NCBI RefSeq assembly: GCF_039673065.1
Contig: NZ_JBDJKW010000002.1
Span: 124,001 to 188,000, forward strand
Source: Allobosea sp039673065
Lineage (GTDB): Bacteria; Pseudomonadota; Alphaproteobacteria; Rhizobiales; Beijerinckiaceae
Direction of reading: 5' to 3'
DNA: 64,000 nucleotides
The position numbers and the translations under genes were made by a program. Positions 51,348 through 60,663 of this stretch are shown here, one piece after another; position 1 is the first letter of the stretch; every line of letters starts with the position of its first letter. A model generated the notes under the pieces. That model saw nothing but the letters and a program-made list of their open reading frames with translations, did no database searches and was not told the origin of the DNA.

Positions 51348-53207
51348 TCAGCTGTTTTCGAGCTCGGCGCCGAGCGCCAGCCATTCCTCCTCGGCGGCGG
51401 TCAGCGCGCCCGCCAGCTCGGCCCGCTGGCGCGAGAGCAGCAGCGCCTTGTCCGGCTCGCGCGCAAAGGCGCCGTTGGCCAGCGCCGCGTCGACCTTGCC
51501 GATCAGCCCTTCGAGCTTGGCGATGCGGGCTTCCGCCAGGTTGAGCTTCTGGCGCAGCGGCCCTTGCGACTGGCGCTTGCTCGCCGCTTCCTTGCGGGCG
51601 CCCTGGGCCGGCTCGGCCGCGGCCTTCTCGCGCCTGGCCGGCTTGTCGCGCCCGAGCACGTAGTCGCGATAGTCGTCCATGTCGCCGTCGAAGCGCTTCA
51701 CCGTACCGTCGCCGACTAGCCAGAGATCGTCGGCGCAGGCCTCGATCAGGAAGCGGTCATGGCTCACCAGGATGACGGCGCCCGGATACTCGTTGATCGC
51801 CTTGACCAGCGCGGTGCGGCTGTCGATGTCGAGATGGTTGGTCGGCTCGTCGAGGATGAGCAGATGCGGGCCGCCGAAGGTGGCGATGCCGAGCATGAGC
51901 CGCGCCTTTTCGCCGCCGGAGAGGTTCTTCACCGGCGTGTCGGCCTTGTTGGCCGGGAAGCCGACCTGCGCGGTGCGCGCCCGCACCCGCGCTTCCGGCG
52001 CATCGGGCATCAGGTCGCGGATATGACCGACCGGCGTATCCTCCATGCGCAGCTCGTCGAGCTGGTGCTGGGCGAAATAGGCCGTCTCCAGCTTGGTCGA
52101 GCGGCGCATCTGGCCGCTGAGCGGCGGCAGACGCCCGCCGATCAGCTTGCAGAAGGTCGACTTGCCGTTGCCGTTGGAGCCGAGCAGGGCGATGCGGTCG
52201 TCGGGCGCCAGCGTCAGGTTGAGGCGCGACAGCACGGTGCGCTCGCCATAGCCGGCGCTGGCGCCTTCCAGCACGACCATCGGCGGCGAGAGCTGGCGCT
52301 CCGGCGCCGGGAAGGAGAAGGCCTGCACGTCGCGGTCCTCGATCACCGCGATGTCCTGCATCTTCTCCAGCCGCTTGACGCGGGACTGCGCCTGCCGCGC
52401 CTTGCTGGCCTTGGCCTTGAAGCGGTCGACGAAGGCCTGAAGGTGCTTGCGCTCGGCGTCCTGCTTCTCGCGCTGCTTGGCGAGGTGCATCTGCTTCTCG
52501 GCGCGCAGGCGTTCGAAATCGCTGTAGCCGCCGCGATAGATCGTCAGCTTGCCCTGGTCGAGGTGCAGGATGTGGTCGACGCAGGTGTCGAGCAGCTCGC
52601 GATCATGGCTGACCACCAGTACGGTGTGCGGATAGCGCTCGAGATAGTCGTAGAGCCAGAGCGTGCCCTCGAGGTCGAGATAGTTGGTCGGCTCGTCGAG
52701 CAGCAGCAGGTCGGGCTGGGCGAAGAGCACGGCCGCGAGCGCGACGCGCATGCGCCAGCCGCCTGAGAAGTCGGAGCAGGGGCGCTGCTGTGCCGCCTCG
52801 TCGAAGCCGAGGCCGTGCAGCACGGTGGCGGCGCGGGCCGGCGCGGAGTGGGCGTCGATGTCTGCCAGGCGGGTCTCGATCTCGGCGATCCGCATCGGAT
52901 CGGTCGCGGTCTCCGACTCCTTGATCAGCGCAGCCCGCTCGGTATCGGCGGCGAGCACCACCGAGATCAGCGATTCCGGGCCGCCCGGGGCTTCCTGCGC
53001 CACGCCGCCGATGCGCATGCCGCGCGGCAGGGCGACGTTGCCGCCCTCCGGCGAGAGCTCGCCGGTGATGATGCGGAACAGGGTGGTCTTGCCGGTGCCG
53101 TTGCGGCCGACGAGGCCGACGCGCGAGCCGGTGGGAAGGAAGGCGCTGGCCTTGTCGAGCAGCAGGCGCTCGCCGAGGCGGTAGGTGATGTCGTTGAGGG
53201 TGAGCAT
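51348..53207 (-). CDS. ABC-F family ATPase, YheS type
   Basis: Soluble protein of 619 residues with two ABC cassettes and no membrane domain. Walker A motifs are GRNGTGKTT at 34-42 and GSNGNGKST in the second half; signatures are FSGGWRMRVALA and LSGGEKARLMLG. The linker FVDRFKAKASKARQAQSRVKRLEKM and the C-terminal coiled coil match YheS. ABC-F proteins act on stalled ribosomes at the E site. The ATG at 53207 is the family start. Confidence 0.92.
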   Translation of the reverse strand: MLTLNDITYRLGERLLLDKASAFLPTGSRVGLVGRNGTGKTTLFRIITGELSPEGGNVALPRGMRIGGVAQEAPGGPESLISVVLAADTERAALIKESETATDPMRIAEIETRLADIDAHSAPARAATVLHGLGFDEAAQQRPCSDFSGGWRMRVALAAVLFAQPDLLLLDEPTNYLDLEGTLWLYDYLERYPHTVLVVSHDRELLDTCVDHILHLDQGKLTIYRGGYSDFERLRAEKQMHLAKQREKQDAERKHLQAFVDRFKAKASKARQAQSRVKRLEKMQDIAVIEDRDVQAFSFPAPERQLSPPMVVLEGASAGYGERTVLSRLNLTLAPDDRIALLGSNGNGKSTFCKLIGGRLPPLSGQMRRSTKLETAYFAQHQLDELRMEDTPVGHIRDLMPDAPEARVRARTAQVGFPANKADTPVKNLSGGEKARLMLGIATFGGPHLLILDEPTNHLDIDSRTALVKAINEYPGAVILVSHDRFLIEACADDLWLVGDGTVKRFDGDMDDYRDYVLGRDKPARREKAAAEPAQGARKEAASKRQSQGPLRQKLNLAEARIAKLEGLIGKVDAALANGAFAREPDKALLLSRQRAELAGALTAAEEEWLALGAELENS

Positions 53208-53362
53208 CCGCGGGGCTTTAGGCGTGTTCACCCCCGCGATGCAACGGGGAAAGCGCAGCATGCCGCCCCGTCACGGATTCGACACAGTGCGGCCACGGCG
53301 ACGCCCGCCGAAGCGCTCAGGCAGGAATCAGCGTCAACCTGCTGATTCGCAAAGAGCAATCC

Positions 53363-53581
53363 ATGCAGCTCGGATTCCTGTTGCAGCGTCCGCGTCGCGT
53401 ATCGGTCCTGGCTATCCTCGTCGTTTTCGCCGCCCTCCTGCTCGGCACCATGGCCGCGCTCGCGGCGCTGGCGCCTTCGTCCTGTCGCGTGCCGGCGCCC
53501 GGCTTGTGGCAGGCCGGCGATTTGGCTAACGCTGGCGCATGCAGCGCATCGCCCTCTACACCGGCTCCTTCGACCCCGTGA
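53363..53581 (+). CDS. Possible small membrane protein overlapping coaD
   Basis: A 72-residue frame with one strong hydrophobic segment near 13-36 after a basic N-terminus, as in a small membrane protein. Its last 43 bases overlap the coaD start in another frame, and its C-terminus is low-complexity. No good ribosome binding site was seen. It is weakly supported and may be a chance frame. Confidence 0.3.
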   Translation: MQLGFLLQRPRRVSVLAILVVFAALLLGTMAALAALAPSSCRVPAPGLWQAGDLANAGACSASPSTPAPSTP

Positions 53582-54039
53582 CCAACGGCCATGCCGACGT
53601 GATCGCGGCGGCCGCCGGCCTCTGCGACAGGCTCGTGCTGGCGATCGGGGTCCATCCCGGCAAGAAGCCGCTGCTCGGCGTCGACGAGCGGGCCGCGCTG
53701 TTGCGCGCCGTCGCGACGCCGCTGGCGCAGGCGCGCGGCGCCGCTGTCGAGGTCGTGACCTTCGACGGGCTGGCCGTCGACGCCGCGCGCAAGGCCGGCG
53801 CGACCACCATCGTGCGCGGCCTGCGCGACGGCACCGATTTCGATTACGAGATGCAGATGGTCGGGATGAACGCGGCGATGGCACCGGAGGTCCAAACCGT
53901 GTTCCTGCCGGCCGCGCCCGCCAGCCGCCACATCACCGCCACGCTGGTCCGCCAGATCGCCACCATGGGGGGCGACGTCTCCGCCTTCGTGCCGCCGGCC
54001 GTGGAGCGCGCGCTGAAGGCTGCGGTCGCCGCCCGCTGA
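53539..54039 (+). CDS. coaD: Phosphopantetheine adenylyltransferase
   Basis: Penultimate enzyme of coenzyme A synthesis, 166 residues. It begins RIALYTGSFDPVTNGHADVI with the T/HxGH nucleotidyltransferase motif (His18) and has the conserved IVRGLRDGTDFDYE stretch and the C-terminal SSR-like ASRHIT. The gene stands between YheS and proS. Confidence 0.96.
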   Translation: MQRIALYTGSFDPVTNGHADVIAAAAGLCDRLVLAIGVHPGKKPLLGVDERAALLRAVATPLAQARGAAVEVVTFDGLAVDAARKAGATTIVRGLRDGTDFDYEMQMVGMNAAMAPEVQTVFLPAAPASRHITATLVRQIATMGGDVSAFVPPAVERALKAAVAAR

Positions 54040-54160
54040 GCCGCGAAAGCGGTGCGAAAACCACAGCGCGGGTTGCATTTTCGCACCCGCAATGGTGTGT
54101 CTTGACCTCGTTGAATCGCTGCGCCGCCCGGCGCTCCGTCTCCTCCTGAAGAGCCTCGCG

Positions 54161-55492
54161 ATGCGTCTCTCCCGCTATTTCCTGCCGCTCCTGCGCGATA
54201 CGCCCAAGGAAGCGGAGATCGTCTCGCATCGCCTGATGCTGCGCGCCGGCATGATCCGCCAGCAGTCCGCCGGCATCTATTCCTGGCTGCCGCTCGGCCT
54301 GCGCGTGCTCAACAAGATCTGCGCCGTGGTGCGCGAGGAGCAGAACCGCTCGGGCGCCATCGAGATCCTGATGCCGACGATCCAGTCGGCCGATCTCTGG
54401 CGCGAGAGCGGGCGCTACGACGCCTATGGCAAGGAGATGCTGCGCATCCGCGACCGGCACGACCGCGAGATGCTCTACGGGCCGACCAACGAGGAGATGG
54501 TCACCGAGATCTTCCGCTCCTACGTCAAGTCCTACAAGGACCTGCCGCTCAACCTCTACCACATCCAGTGGAAGTTCCGGGACGAGGTCCGCCCGCGCTT
54601 CGGCGTGATGCGTGGCCGCGAGTTCCTGATGAAGGACGCCTATTCCTTCGACATCGACCAGGCGACGGCCCGCCATGCCTACAACCGCATGTTCACGGCC
54701 TATCTGCGCACCTTCGCGCGGCTCGGCCTGAAGGCGATCCCGATGCGGGCCGACACCGGCCCGATCGGCGGCGACCTCAGCCACGAATTCATCGTGCTCG
54801 CCTCGACCGGCGAGAGCGAGGTGTTCTGCCACAGCGACTATCTCGACTTCCAGACGCCGGCCGCCGACACGGATTTCGACAGCCATGCCGGGCTGCAGGG
54901 CATCGTCGACAAGTGGACGAGCCTCTATGCGGCGACGGAGGAGATGCACGACGCCGGCGCCTTCGAGGCGATCCCGGCCGAGAAGCGCGTCTCGGCGCGC
55001 GGCATCGAGGTCGGTCACATCTTCTATTTCGGCACCAAGTATTCCGAGCCGATGGGCGCGACGGTGGCGGGCCCCGACGGCCAGCTGGTGCCGGTCCATA
55101 TGGGTTCCTACGGCATCGGGCCGAGCCGGCTGGTGGCCGCGCTTATCGAGGCCGGGCACGACGAGGCCGGCATCGCCTGGCCGGAGGAGATCGCACCCTT
55201 CGACATCGCGGTGCTCAACCTCAAGACCGGCGACGCGGCGACCGACGCGGCCTGCGAGCAGCTCTATCGCGGCCTCGCCGCCAAGGGCTACGACATGGTC
55301 TACGACGACCGCGACGAGCGTCCGGGCGGCAAGTTCGCCACCGCCGACCTGATCGGCATTCCGTGGCAGATCATCGTCGGCCCCAAGGGGCTGGCCGAGG
55401 GCAAGGTCGAGCTCAAGCGCCGCGCCGGCGGCGAGCGCGAGCTGGTCTCGCTGGAGGCCGCGCTCGCGCGCTTCCCGGGCAAGGCTGCGTGA
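54161..55492 (+). CDS. proS: Prolyl-tRNA synthetase, short form without INS editing domain
   Basis: Class II synthetase of 443 residues. It begins RLSRYFLPLLRDTPKEAEIVSHRLMLRAGMIRQ. Motif 2 (FRDEVRPRFGVMRGREFLMKDAYSFD) leads straight to motif 3 near YGIGPSRL with no 180-residue editing insertion, as usual in Alphaproteobacteria. Editing of Ala-tRNA(Pro) would then need a free-standing protein elsewhere. The ATG at 54161 gives the family N-terminus. Confidence 0.96.
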   Translation: MRLSRYFLPLLRDTPKEAEIVSHRLMLRAGMIRQQSAGIYSWLPLGLRVLNKICAVVREEQNRSGAIEILMPTIQSADLWRESGRYDAYGKEMLRIRDRHDREMLYGPTNEEMVTEIFRSYVKSYKDLPLNLYHIQWKFRDEVRPRFGVMRGREFLMKDAYSFDIDQATARHAYNRMFTAYLRTFARLGLKAIPMRADTGPIGGDLSHEFIVLASTGESEVFCHSDYLDFQTPAADTDFDSHAGLQGIVDKWTSLYAATEEMHDAGAFEAIPAEKRVSARGIEVGHIFYFGTKYSEPMGATVAGPDGQLVPVHMGSYGIGPSRLVAALIEAGHDEAGIAWPEEIAPFDIAVLNLKTGDAATDAACEQLYRGLAAKGYDMVYDDRDERPGGKFATADLIGIPWQIIVGPKGLAEGKVELKRRAGGERELVSLEAALARFPGKAA

Positions 55493-55549
55493 TCGCGGCG
55501 GAGCTTCGGCGACGGCGGTTCGGCTGCGGGGGCGGATCGAACATCCTGC

Positions 55550-55569
55550 GCGGCGCCTCAGGGCGCCGC
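55550..55569 (+). other. Hairpin between proS and the lolC/E permease
   Basis: GCGGCGCC at 55550-55557 pairs with GGCGCCGC at 55562-55569 around a 4-base loop, in the 104-base gap between the proS stop and the permease start. There is no T-tract. It may partly end the proS transcript. Confidence 0.4.
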
Positions 55570-55596
55570 CCGGGCTCGCGGACGGGAGTGTAGGAC

Positions 55597-56907
55597 ATGG
55601 CGACCAGCACCGCTGCAAGCGTTCCCGAGGACGAGGGGACGCGGCAGACCGGCACGAAGCCCTTCGCGGGCTTCGAATGGCTGCTCGCCGGGCGCTATCT
55701 GCGCACGCGCCGGCGCGAGGGCTTCGTCTCTGTCATCGCCGGCTTCTCCTTCCTCGGCATCCTGCTCGGCGTCGCCACGCTGATCATCGTGATGTCGGTG
55801 ATGAACGGCTTCCGCAAGGAGCTGCTCGAGAAGATCGTCGGCGTGAACGGCCACATCTTCGCCACCCCGATCGACCGGCCGCTCGACGATTACGTCTCGG
55901 TGGCCGAGCACCTGCGCAAGATCCACGGCGTCAAGCTCGCGATTCCGCTGGTCGAGGGGCAGGCGCTGGCCTCCGCCCCCTCCGGCGGCAGCAGCGGCGT
56001 GCTGGTGCGTGGCATCGCCGAATCCGACATCAAGGGCATCCCGTTCATCGCCGGCAACATCAAGCAGGGCACGCTGGACGGGTTCGAGGCCGCGGGCGGC
56101 ATCGCCATCGGCCGCCGGCTCGCCGGCTCGCTCGGCGTCCAGGTCGGCGACACGGTCTCGATCGTCACGCCCAAGGGGCCGTCTACGCCGTTCGGCACCG
56201 CACCGCGGATCAAGGTCTATCCGGTGTCGGCGATCTTCGAGATCGGCATGTCGGAATTCGACGCCTCCTTCGTGTTCATGCCGCTGGGCGAGGCGCAGGC
56301 CTATTTCAACCGCGACGGCGACGTGAACGTCATCGAGGTGTTCATCGACGATCCCGACCGCACGCAGACCGTGCGCGACGCGATCGAGAAGGATCCGCCG
56401 CGGCCGCTGGTGCTCTCCGACTGGCGCCAGCGCAACCGCACCTTCTTCAACGCGCTCGAAGTCGAGCGGAACGTGATGTTCATCATCCTGACCCTGATCG
56501 TGCTGGTGGCGGCGCTCAACATCGTCTCGGGCCTGATCATGCTGGTGAAGGACAAGACCGCCGACATCGCGATCATGCGCACCATGGGGGCGACGCGCGG
56601 CTCGGTGCTGCGCATCTTCCTGATCGCCGGCGCCTCGATCGGCGTGGTCGGGACCTTCGCCGGGCTGGTGCTCGGCATCGTCTTCGCCCGCAACATCCAG
56701 ACGATCAATCAGGGGCTCAGCTCGCTGCTCGGCATCAACCCCTGGGATCCGACCGTGCGCTTCCTCAGCGACATCCCCTCGGTGATCGACGCGCGCGAGG
56801 TCGCCACCGTAGTGATCATGGCGCTGGTGCTCTCGCTGCTGGCGACCCTCTATCCGGCCTGGAAGGCGGCGCGGCTCGACCCCGTCCAGGCCCTGCGGCT
56901 CGGTTGA
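55597..56907 (+). CDS. Lipoprotein-releasing ABC transporter permease (LolC/E type)
   Basis: Protein of 436 residues with four transmembrane helices: one near the N-terminus after FEWLLAGRYLRTRRREGFVS and three in the C-terminal FtsX-like part (DIAIMRTMGATRGSVLRIF). A large MacB-like periplasmic domain lies between. It extracts outer-membrane lipoproteins from the inner membrane for LolA. Only one permease gene is present, so a homodimer is likely. lolD follows after 11 bases. Confidence 0.93.
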   Translation: MATSTAASVPEDEGTRQTGTKPFAGFEWLLAGRYLRTRRREGFVSVIAGFSFLGILLGVATLIIVMSVMNGFRKELLEKIVGVNGHIFATPIDRPLDDYVSVAEHLRKIHGVKLAIPLVEGQALASAPSGGSSGVLVRGIAESDIKGIPFIAGNIKQGTLDGFEAAGGIAIGRRLAGSLGVQVGDTVSIVTPKGPSTPFGTAPRIKVYPVSAIFEIGMSEFDASFVFMPLGEAQAYFNRDGDVNVIEVFIDDPDRTQTVRDAIEKDPPRPLVLSDWRQRNRTFFNALEVERNVMFIILTLIVLVAALNIVSGLIMLVKDKTADIAIMRTMGATRGSVLRIFLIAGASIGVVGTFAGLVLGIVFARNIQTINQGLSSLLGINPWDPTVRFLSDIPSVIDAREVATVVIMALVLSLLATLYPAWKAARLDPVQALRLG

Positions 56908-56918
56908 GGAGAGAGGCG

Positions 56919-57608
56919 ATGGCGACCGAGGTTCCCGCGCTCTTTCTCTCGCAGATCGAGCGCTACTATCCGCAGGCCGACGGCCCTCTGGAGATCCTGC
57001 GCCGGGCGGATTTCGCGATCTGGCCGGGCGAGATGGTCGCGCTGGTGGCGCCGAGCGGCACCGGCAAGTCGACGCTGCTGCACGTCGCCGGCCTGCTCGA
57101 AAGCCCCGATGCCGGCGAGGTCTTCGTCGGCGGCACCGCGACCTCGCAGCTCGACGATGCCGAGTTGACGCGGATGCGGCGTACCGAGATCGGCTTCGTC
57201 TACCAGTTCCATCATCTCCTGCCCGAACTCACGGCGCTGGAGAACGTGGTGCTGCCGCAGCGCATTCGCGGGCTGGGCAAGCGCGAGGCGGAATCGCGTT
57301 CGCGCGAGCTCCTGACCTTCCTCGGTCTCGGCGAGCGGCTCGACCATTTCCCGAGCGAGCTCTCGGGCGGCGAGCAACAGCGCGTCGCGATCGGCCGTGC
57401 CGTCGCCAATGCGCCGCGCGTGCTGCTGGCCGACGAGCCGACCGGCAATCTCGACCCCCAGACCTCGCTGCACGTCTTCTCGACGCTGATGGCGCTGGCG
57501 CGCGCCTCGGGGCTGGCGGCGCTGATCGCGACGCATAATCTCGACCTGGCCCGGCGCATGGACCGCCAGGTCACCATCCGCGACGGGCTGGTGGTGCCGC
57601 TCGACTGA
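56919..57608 (+). CDS. lolD: Lipoprotein-releasing ABC transporter ATP-binding protein
   Basis: ATPase of 229 residues. Walker A reads APSGTGKST at 44-52 (Ala in place of the first Gly). The Q-loop, LSGGEQQRVAIGRA signature, LLADEPTGNLD Walker B and an H-loop in ATHNLDLA are intact. It powers the LolC/E permease encoded just upstream. An AGGAGAGAGG ribosome binding site precedes the ATG at 56919. Confidence 0.95.
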   Translation: MATEVPALFLSQIERYYPQADGPLEILRRADFAIWPGEMVALVAPSGTGKSTLLHVAGLLESPDAGEVFVGGTATSQLDDAELTRMRRTEIGFVYQFHHLLPELTALENVVLPQRIRGLGKREAESRSRELLTFLGLGERLDHFPSELSGGEQQRVAIGRAVANAPRVLLADEPTGNLDPQTSLHVFSTLMALARASGLAALIATHNLDLARRMDRQVTIRDGLVVPLD

Positions 57609-57660
57609 GCGCGCTCTCCAAAGGGCAGGTTCCGCTGGACGCCGGTGGGGCGATTACTCG

Positions 57661-60627
57661 ATGATCCGCGGGCGAATCGTGCCGGCGGCCGGGCTCCCTC
57701 CGGCCTCACGGCGCTGTCTCCCGCTGGATCGACCGACCGTGCGCAGCCTTTCCGCCTCCCTTCGCCCCGCCGCCGCTCCTGCGATCTCGCTCGCGGCGCT
57801 GATGCTGGCCGCGGGCTCCGCCCTGGCGCAGGGAGCGGCGAGTTTCGAGACGCCGGAGTATTTCGCCTCGCGTGCGCTGGCGCAGGTCAATGCGTCGGAG
57901 GCCTATGCACTCGGCCTCACCGGCAAGGGCGTGCTGATCGGCATCGCCGATAGCGGCCTCGATTCCCGTCACAGCGAATTCCTCGGGCGGGTGCTGCCGG
58001 GCTATGACTTCCTGCGGGATCGGCCGCTGCTGCCGGGCACGAACTCCGATTTCACGCCGCACGGCACGCATGTCACCGGCATCGCCGCCGCGGCTCGCGA
58101 CGGACAGGGCATGCACGGCGTCGCCTTCGCCGCGCAGGTCGTGCCGGCCAAGCTCGGTGCGCTCGGCGGGCTCGATCTCTATTTCTCGACGCCGTGGCCG
58201 TTCCTCGCCGCGCAGGGCGTCTCGGTGATCAATGCGAGCTACGGCATCGGTGGCGGCGCCTCGCCCCTGGCGCCGGACGTCACCAGCGTCACCCGCAACG
58301 ACATCCAGACGCAGTTTCCCAAGGTGCTGGACGGCGCGCGCGGGCTCGCCGATGCCGGTATCCTGATGGTGGTGGCGAACGGCAACGCCTCGCTGCCCAA
58401 TCCCGACGCCCTGCCGGCCCTGCCGCATCTTTTTCCGGAGCTGAAGAACAGCTGGCTCGCGGTCGGCGCGGTCGATGCCAACAACGTCATCGCGGGCTTC
58501 AGCAATCGCTGCGGCGTGGCGCGGGACTGGTGCCTCGTCGCGCCGGGCGTCGACATCTACTCGACCCTGCCGATCCTGCCCGGCCCGCCGGCGCAGATGC
58601 GCTACGGCCTCGATAGCGGCACCTCGATGGCGGCGCCGGTGGTGACCGGGGCGGCGGCGCTGGTCAAGGAGGCCTTCCCCTGGTTCGCCGCGCCCGAGCT
58701 GCAGCAGACGCTCCTGACAACCGCGACCGATCTCGGCGCGCCGGGCGTCGACGACGTCTATGGCTGGGGCCTGCTCAATGTCGGCAAGGCGGTGCGCGGC
58801 CCGGCGCAGTTCGTCGGCGTCTTCGACACCGACACCAAGGGCTGGTCCGGCACCTTCTCGAATGACATCGCAGGCGCTGGCGGGCTGGTGAAGCGCGGCG
58901 AGGGCAGCCTGACGCTGAGCGGGCGCAACAGCTATGCCGGCGGCACCGCCGTGCTCGGCGGCACGCTGGTCGTCAACGGCCTGCTGTCCTCCGACGTCAC
59001 GGTGGGGCAGGGCGGCACGCTGCGCGGCACAGGGCTGATCGTGGCGAACCTCGCCTCCGAGGGCATGGTGCGACCGGGCAATTCGCCGGGCACGCTGCTG
59101 GTGGCCGGGGCAAACTTCGGCCCGTCGAGCCGGCTGGTCCTCGACATCGACGGCAGGGCCACGGCAAGCGGCGCCGGCAGCTATTCGCGCCTCGCCGTCC
59201 TCGGCCCGACGGCGGTGACGGCGGGCGGCCGGCTGGTGCCGGTGCTGCGCGGGATCGCGGGCGATGCCGGCAACGCCTTCACCCCGACGCTGGGGGAGAG
59301 CTTCGAGGTGCTGGTCGCCTCGGGCGGAATCGCGGGCAGCTTCGTTGGGCTCGACCAGCCGGGCGAGGGGCTCGCCGCCGGCACGCGCTTCGACGCGCTC
59401 TATCGCGAGGCCGGCCTGTCGCTCGTGGTGACGCCCTCGGCCTATGCCGGCCTCGCAGGCCTCTCCGCCAATGGGATGTCGGTGGCGCAGGCGCTCGACG
59501 CGGCCCGGCCCGCCGCCGGCGTGCGGCCCGACGCGGCGCACGGGCAGGTCTTCGATGCGCTCTATCAGGCCGCGCCGGCGACGCTCGGCCAGGAGATCGC
59601 CGGCCTGTCCGGGCGCAGCCATGCCGCGGCCGGAGCGATGGCACTCTCCGGGCAGCAGGTGATCGGTGCTGCGATCGACCGCCGGCTCACCACCGATCTC
59701 GGCGTCTTCGACAGGCTTGCGGGCGGCGGCAATGGTTATGCTGCGCTGGCCGGCAAGGGGCCGGTGGCCATGGCGCCGCAGGGCTTGGCGCAGGCCGCCG
59801 TCACCGGACGGTTCTGGGGGCAGGGGCTTTACGGCTTCGGCCGCCGCAGCGGCGATGCCGACGGTCCGGGCGGCGGCATCGACATGGCCGGCGCGCTGGT
59901 CGGGCTCGACGTCTCGCCGGGCGAGGGCAGCCTGTTCGGCGGCGCGCTCGGCTTCCTGCGCTCACGCAGCGACGCCACGCGGGCCCAGGCCGAGCGCATC
60001 GCGGTCGACGGCTACAGCGCCTCGCTCTATGGCGGCACGACGTTCGGCCGGTTCACGCTGCGCGGCTCGTTCGGCGCGAGCTACAGCCGCACGGAGGTCG
60101 ACCGCACCATCACCCTCGGCCCGGTGCGCCAGCGGGCCCATGGCGAGGCGGACGGCTACGGCATCTTCGGCACGGCGATGGCGGGCTACCGGCTGGCGAC
60201 CCTCGCCGGGCTGGCGCTGTCGCCGGAAGCCGGGCTCTCGGTCAACCATATCCGCCGCGACGGGCTGACGGAGCAGGGCGCCGGCGCTTTCGGGCTTTCG
60301 CTGAGATCGCTCGACGCTACCTCGGTGCGGACGCTGGCCGGTATCAGGCTGGCGACGCCGCTCGGCCCCGGCGACGGGCTGCGGCTCGACCTCAAGGCGT
60401 ATTGGGCGCATGAGCTCGGCGACGCCCGCGTGGTGCAGCAGGCCAGCCTGCTCGGCGCCGGCTTCGTCACGCGCGGCGCCAAGGCGGGACGCGACGGTGC
60501 GGTGGTCGGCGCCAGCCTGGCGGCACGGCTGGCGCCCTCGGTCGAGCTGATCGGCTCCTATGACGGCGACCTGCGCCGCGGCGCCATGACCCATCGCTTC
60601 TCGCTGGCGGCCACGACGCGCTGGTAG
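57661..60627 (+). CDS. Autotransporter serine protease (subtilisin S8 passenger)
   Basis: Protein of 988 residues exported by type V secretion. A signal peptide with an extended basic N-terminus ends near ALAQG (about residue 57). The S8 domain has Asp97 (IADSGLD), His134 (HGTHVTG) and Ser322 (SGTSMAAP). A passenger beta-helix segment (SGRNSYAGGTAVLGGTLVVNG) with a PGNSPGTL turn follows. The C-terminal 270 residues are an autotransporter beta-barrel ending in TTRW. The start is uncertain; a GTG at 57739 would shorten the N-terminus. It lies 52 bases after lolD. Confidence 0.92.
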   Translation: MIRGRIVPAAGLPPASRRCLPLDRPTVRSLSASLRPAAAPAISLAALMLAAGSALAQGAASFETPEYFASRALAQVNASEAYALGLTGKGVLIGIADSGLDSRHSEFLGRVLPGYDFLRDRPLLPGTNSDFTPHGTHVTGIAAAARDGQGMHGVAFAAQVVPAKLGALGGLDLYFSTPWPFLAAQGVSVINASYGIGGGASPLAPDVTSVTRNDIQTQFPKVLDGARGLADAGILMVVANGNASLPNPDALPALPHLFPELKNSWLAVGAVDANNVIAGFSNRCGVARDWCLVAPGVDIYSTLPILPGPPAQMRYGLDSGTSMAAPVVTGAAALVKEAFPWFAAPELQQTLLTTATDLGAPGVDDVYGWGLLNVGKAVRGPAQFVGVFDTDTKGWSGTFSNDIAGAGGLVKRGEGSLTLSGRNSYAGGTAVLGGTLVVNGLLSSDVTVGQGGTLRGTGLIVANLASEGMVRPGNSPGTLLVAGANFGPSSRLVLDIDGRATASGAGSYSRLAVLGPTAVTAGGRLVPVLRGIAGDAGNAFTPTLGESFEVLVASGGIAGSFVGLDQPGEGLAAGTRFDALYREAGLSLVVTPSAYAGLAGLSANGMSVAQALDAARPAAGVRPDAAHGQVFDALYQAAPATLGQEIAGLSGRSHAAAGAMALSGQQVIGAAIDRRLTTDLGVFDRLAGGGNGYAALAGKGPVAMAPQGLAQAAVTGRFWGQGLYGFGRRSGDADGPGGGIDMAGALVGLDVSPGEGSLFGGALGFLRSRSDATRAQAERIAVDGYSASLYGGTTFGRFTLRGSFGASYSRTEVDRTITLGPVRQRAHGEADGYGIFGTAMAGYRLATLAGLALSPEAGLSVNHIRRDGLTEQGAGAFGLSLRSLDATSVRTLAGIRLATPLGPGDGLRLDLKAYWAHELGDARVVQQASLLGAGFVTRGAKAGRDGAVVGASLAARLAPSVELIGSYDGDLRRGAMTHRFSLAATTRW

Positions 60628-60663
60628 GCGCGCCGCGACGCGCGATCGTCGCGGTCTGGCTAC

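Noticed and set aside
53363..53581. Leader peptide for coaD
   Set aside because: The frame has one hydrophobic segment but no ribosome binding site or regulatory codon run; it is kept only as a low-confidence small gene.
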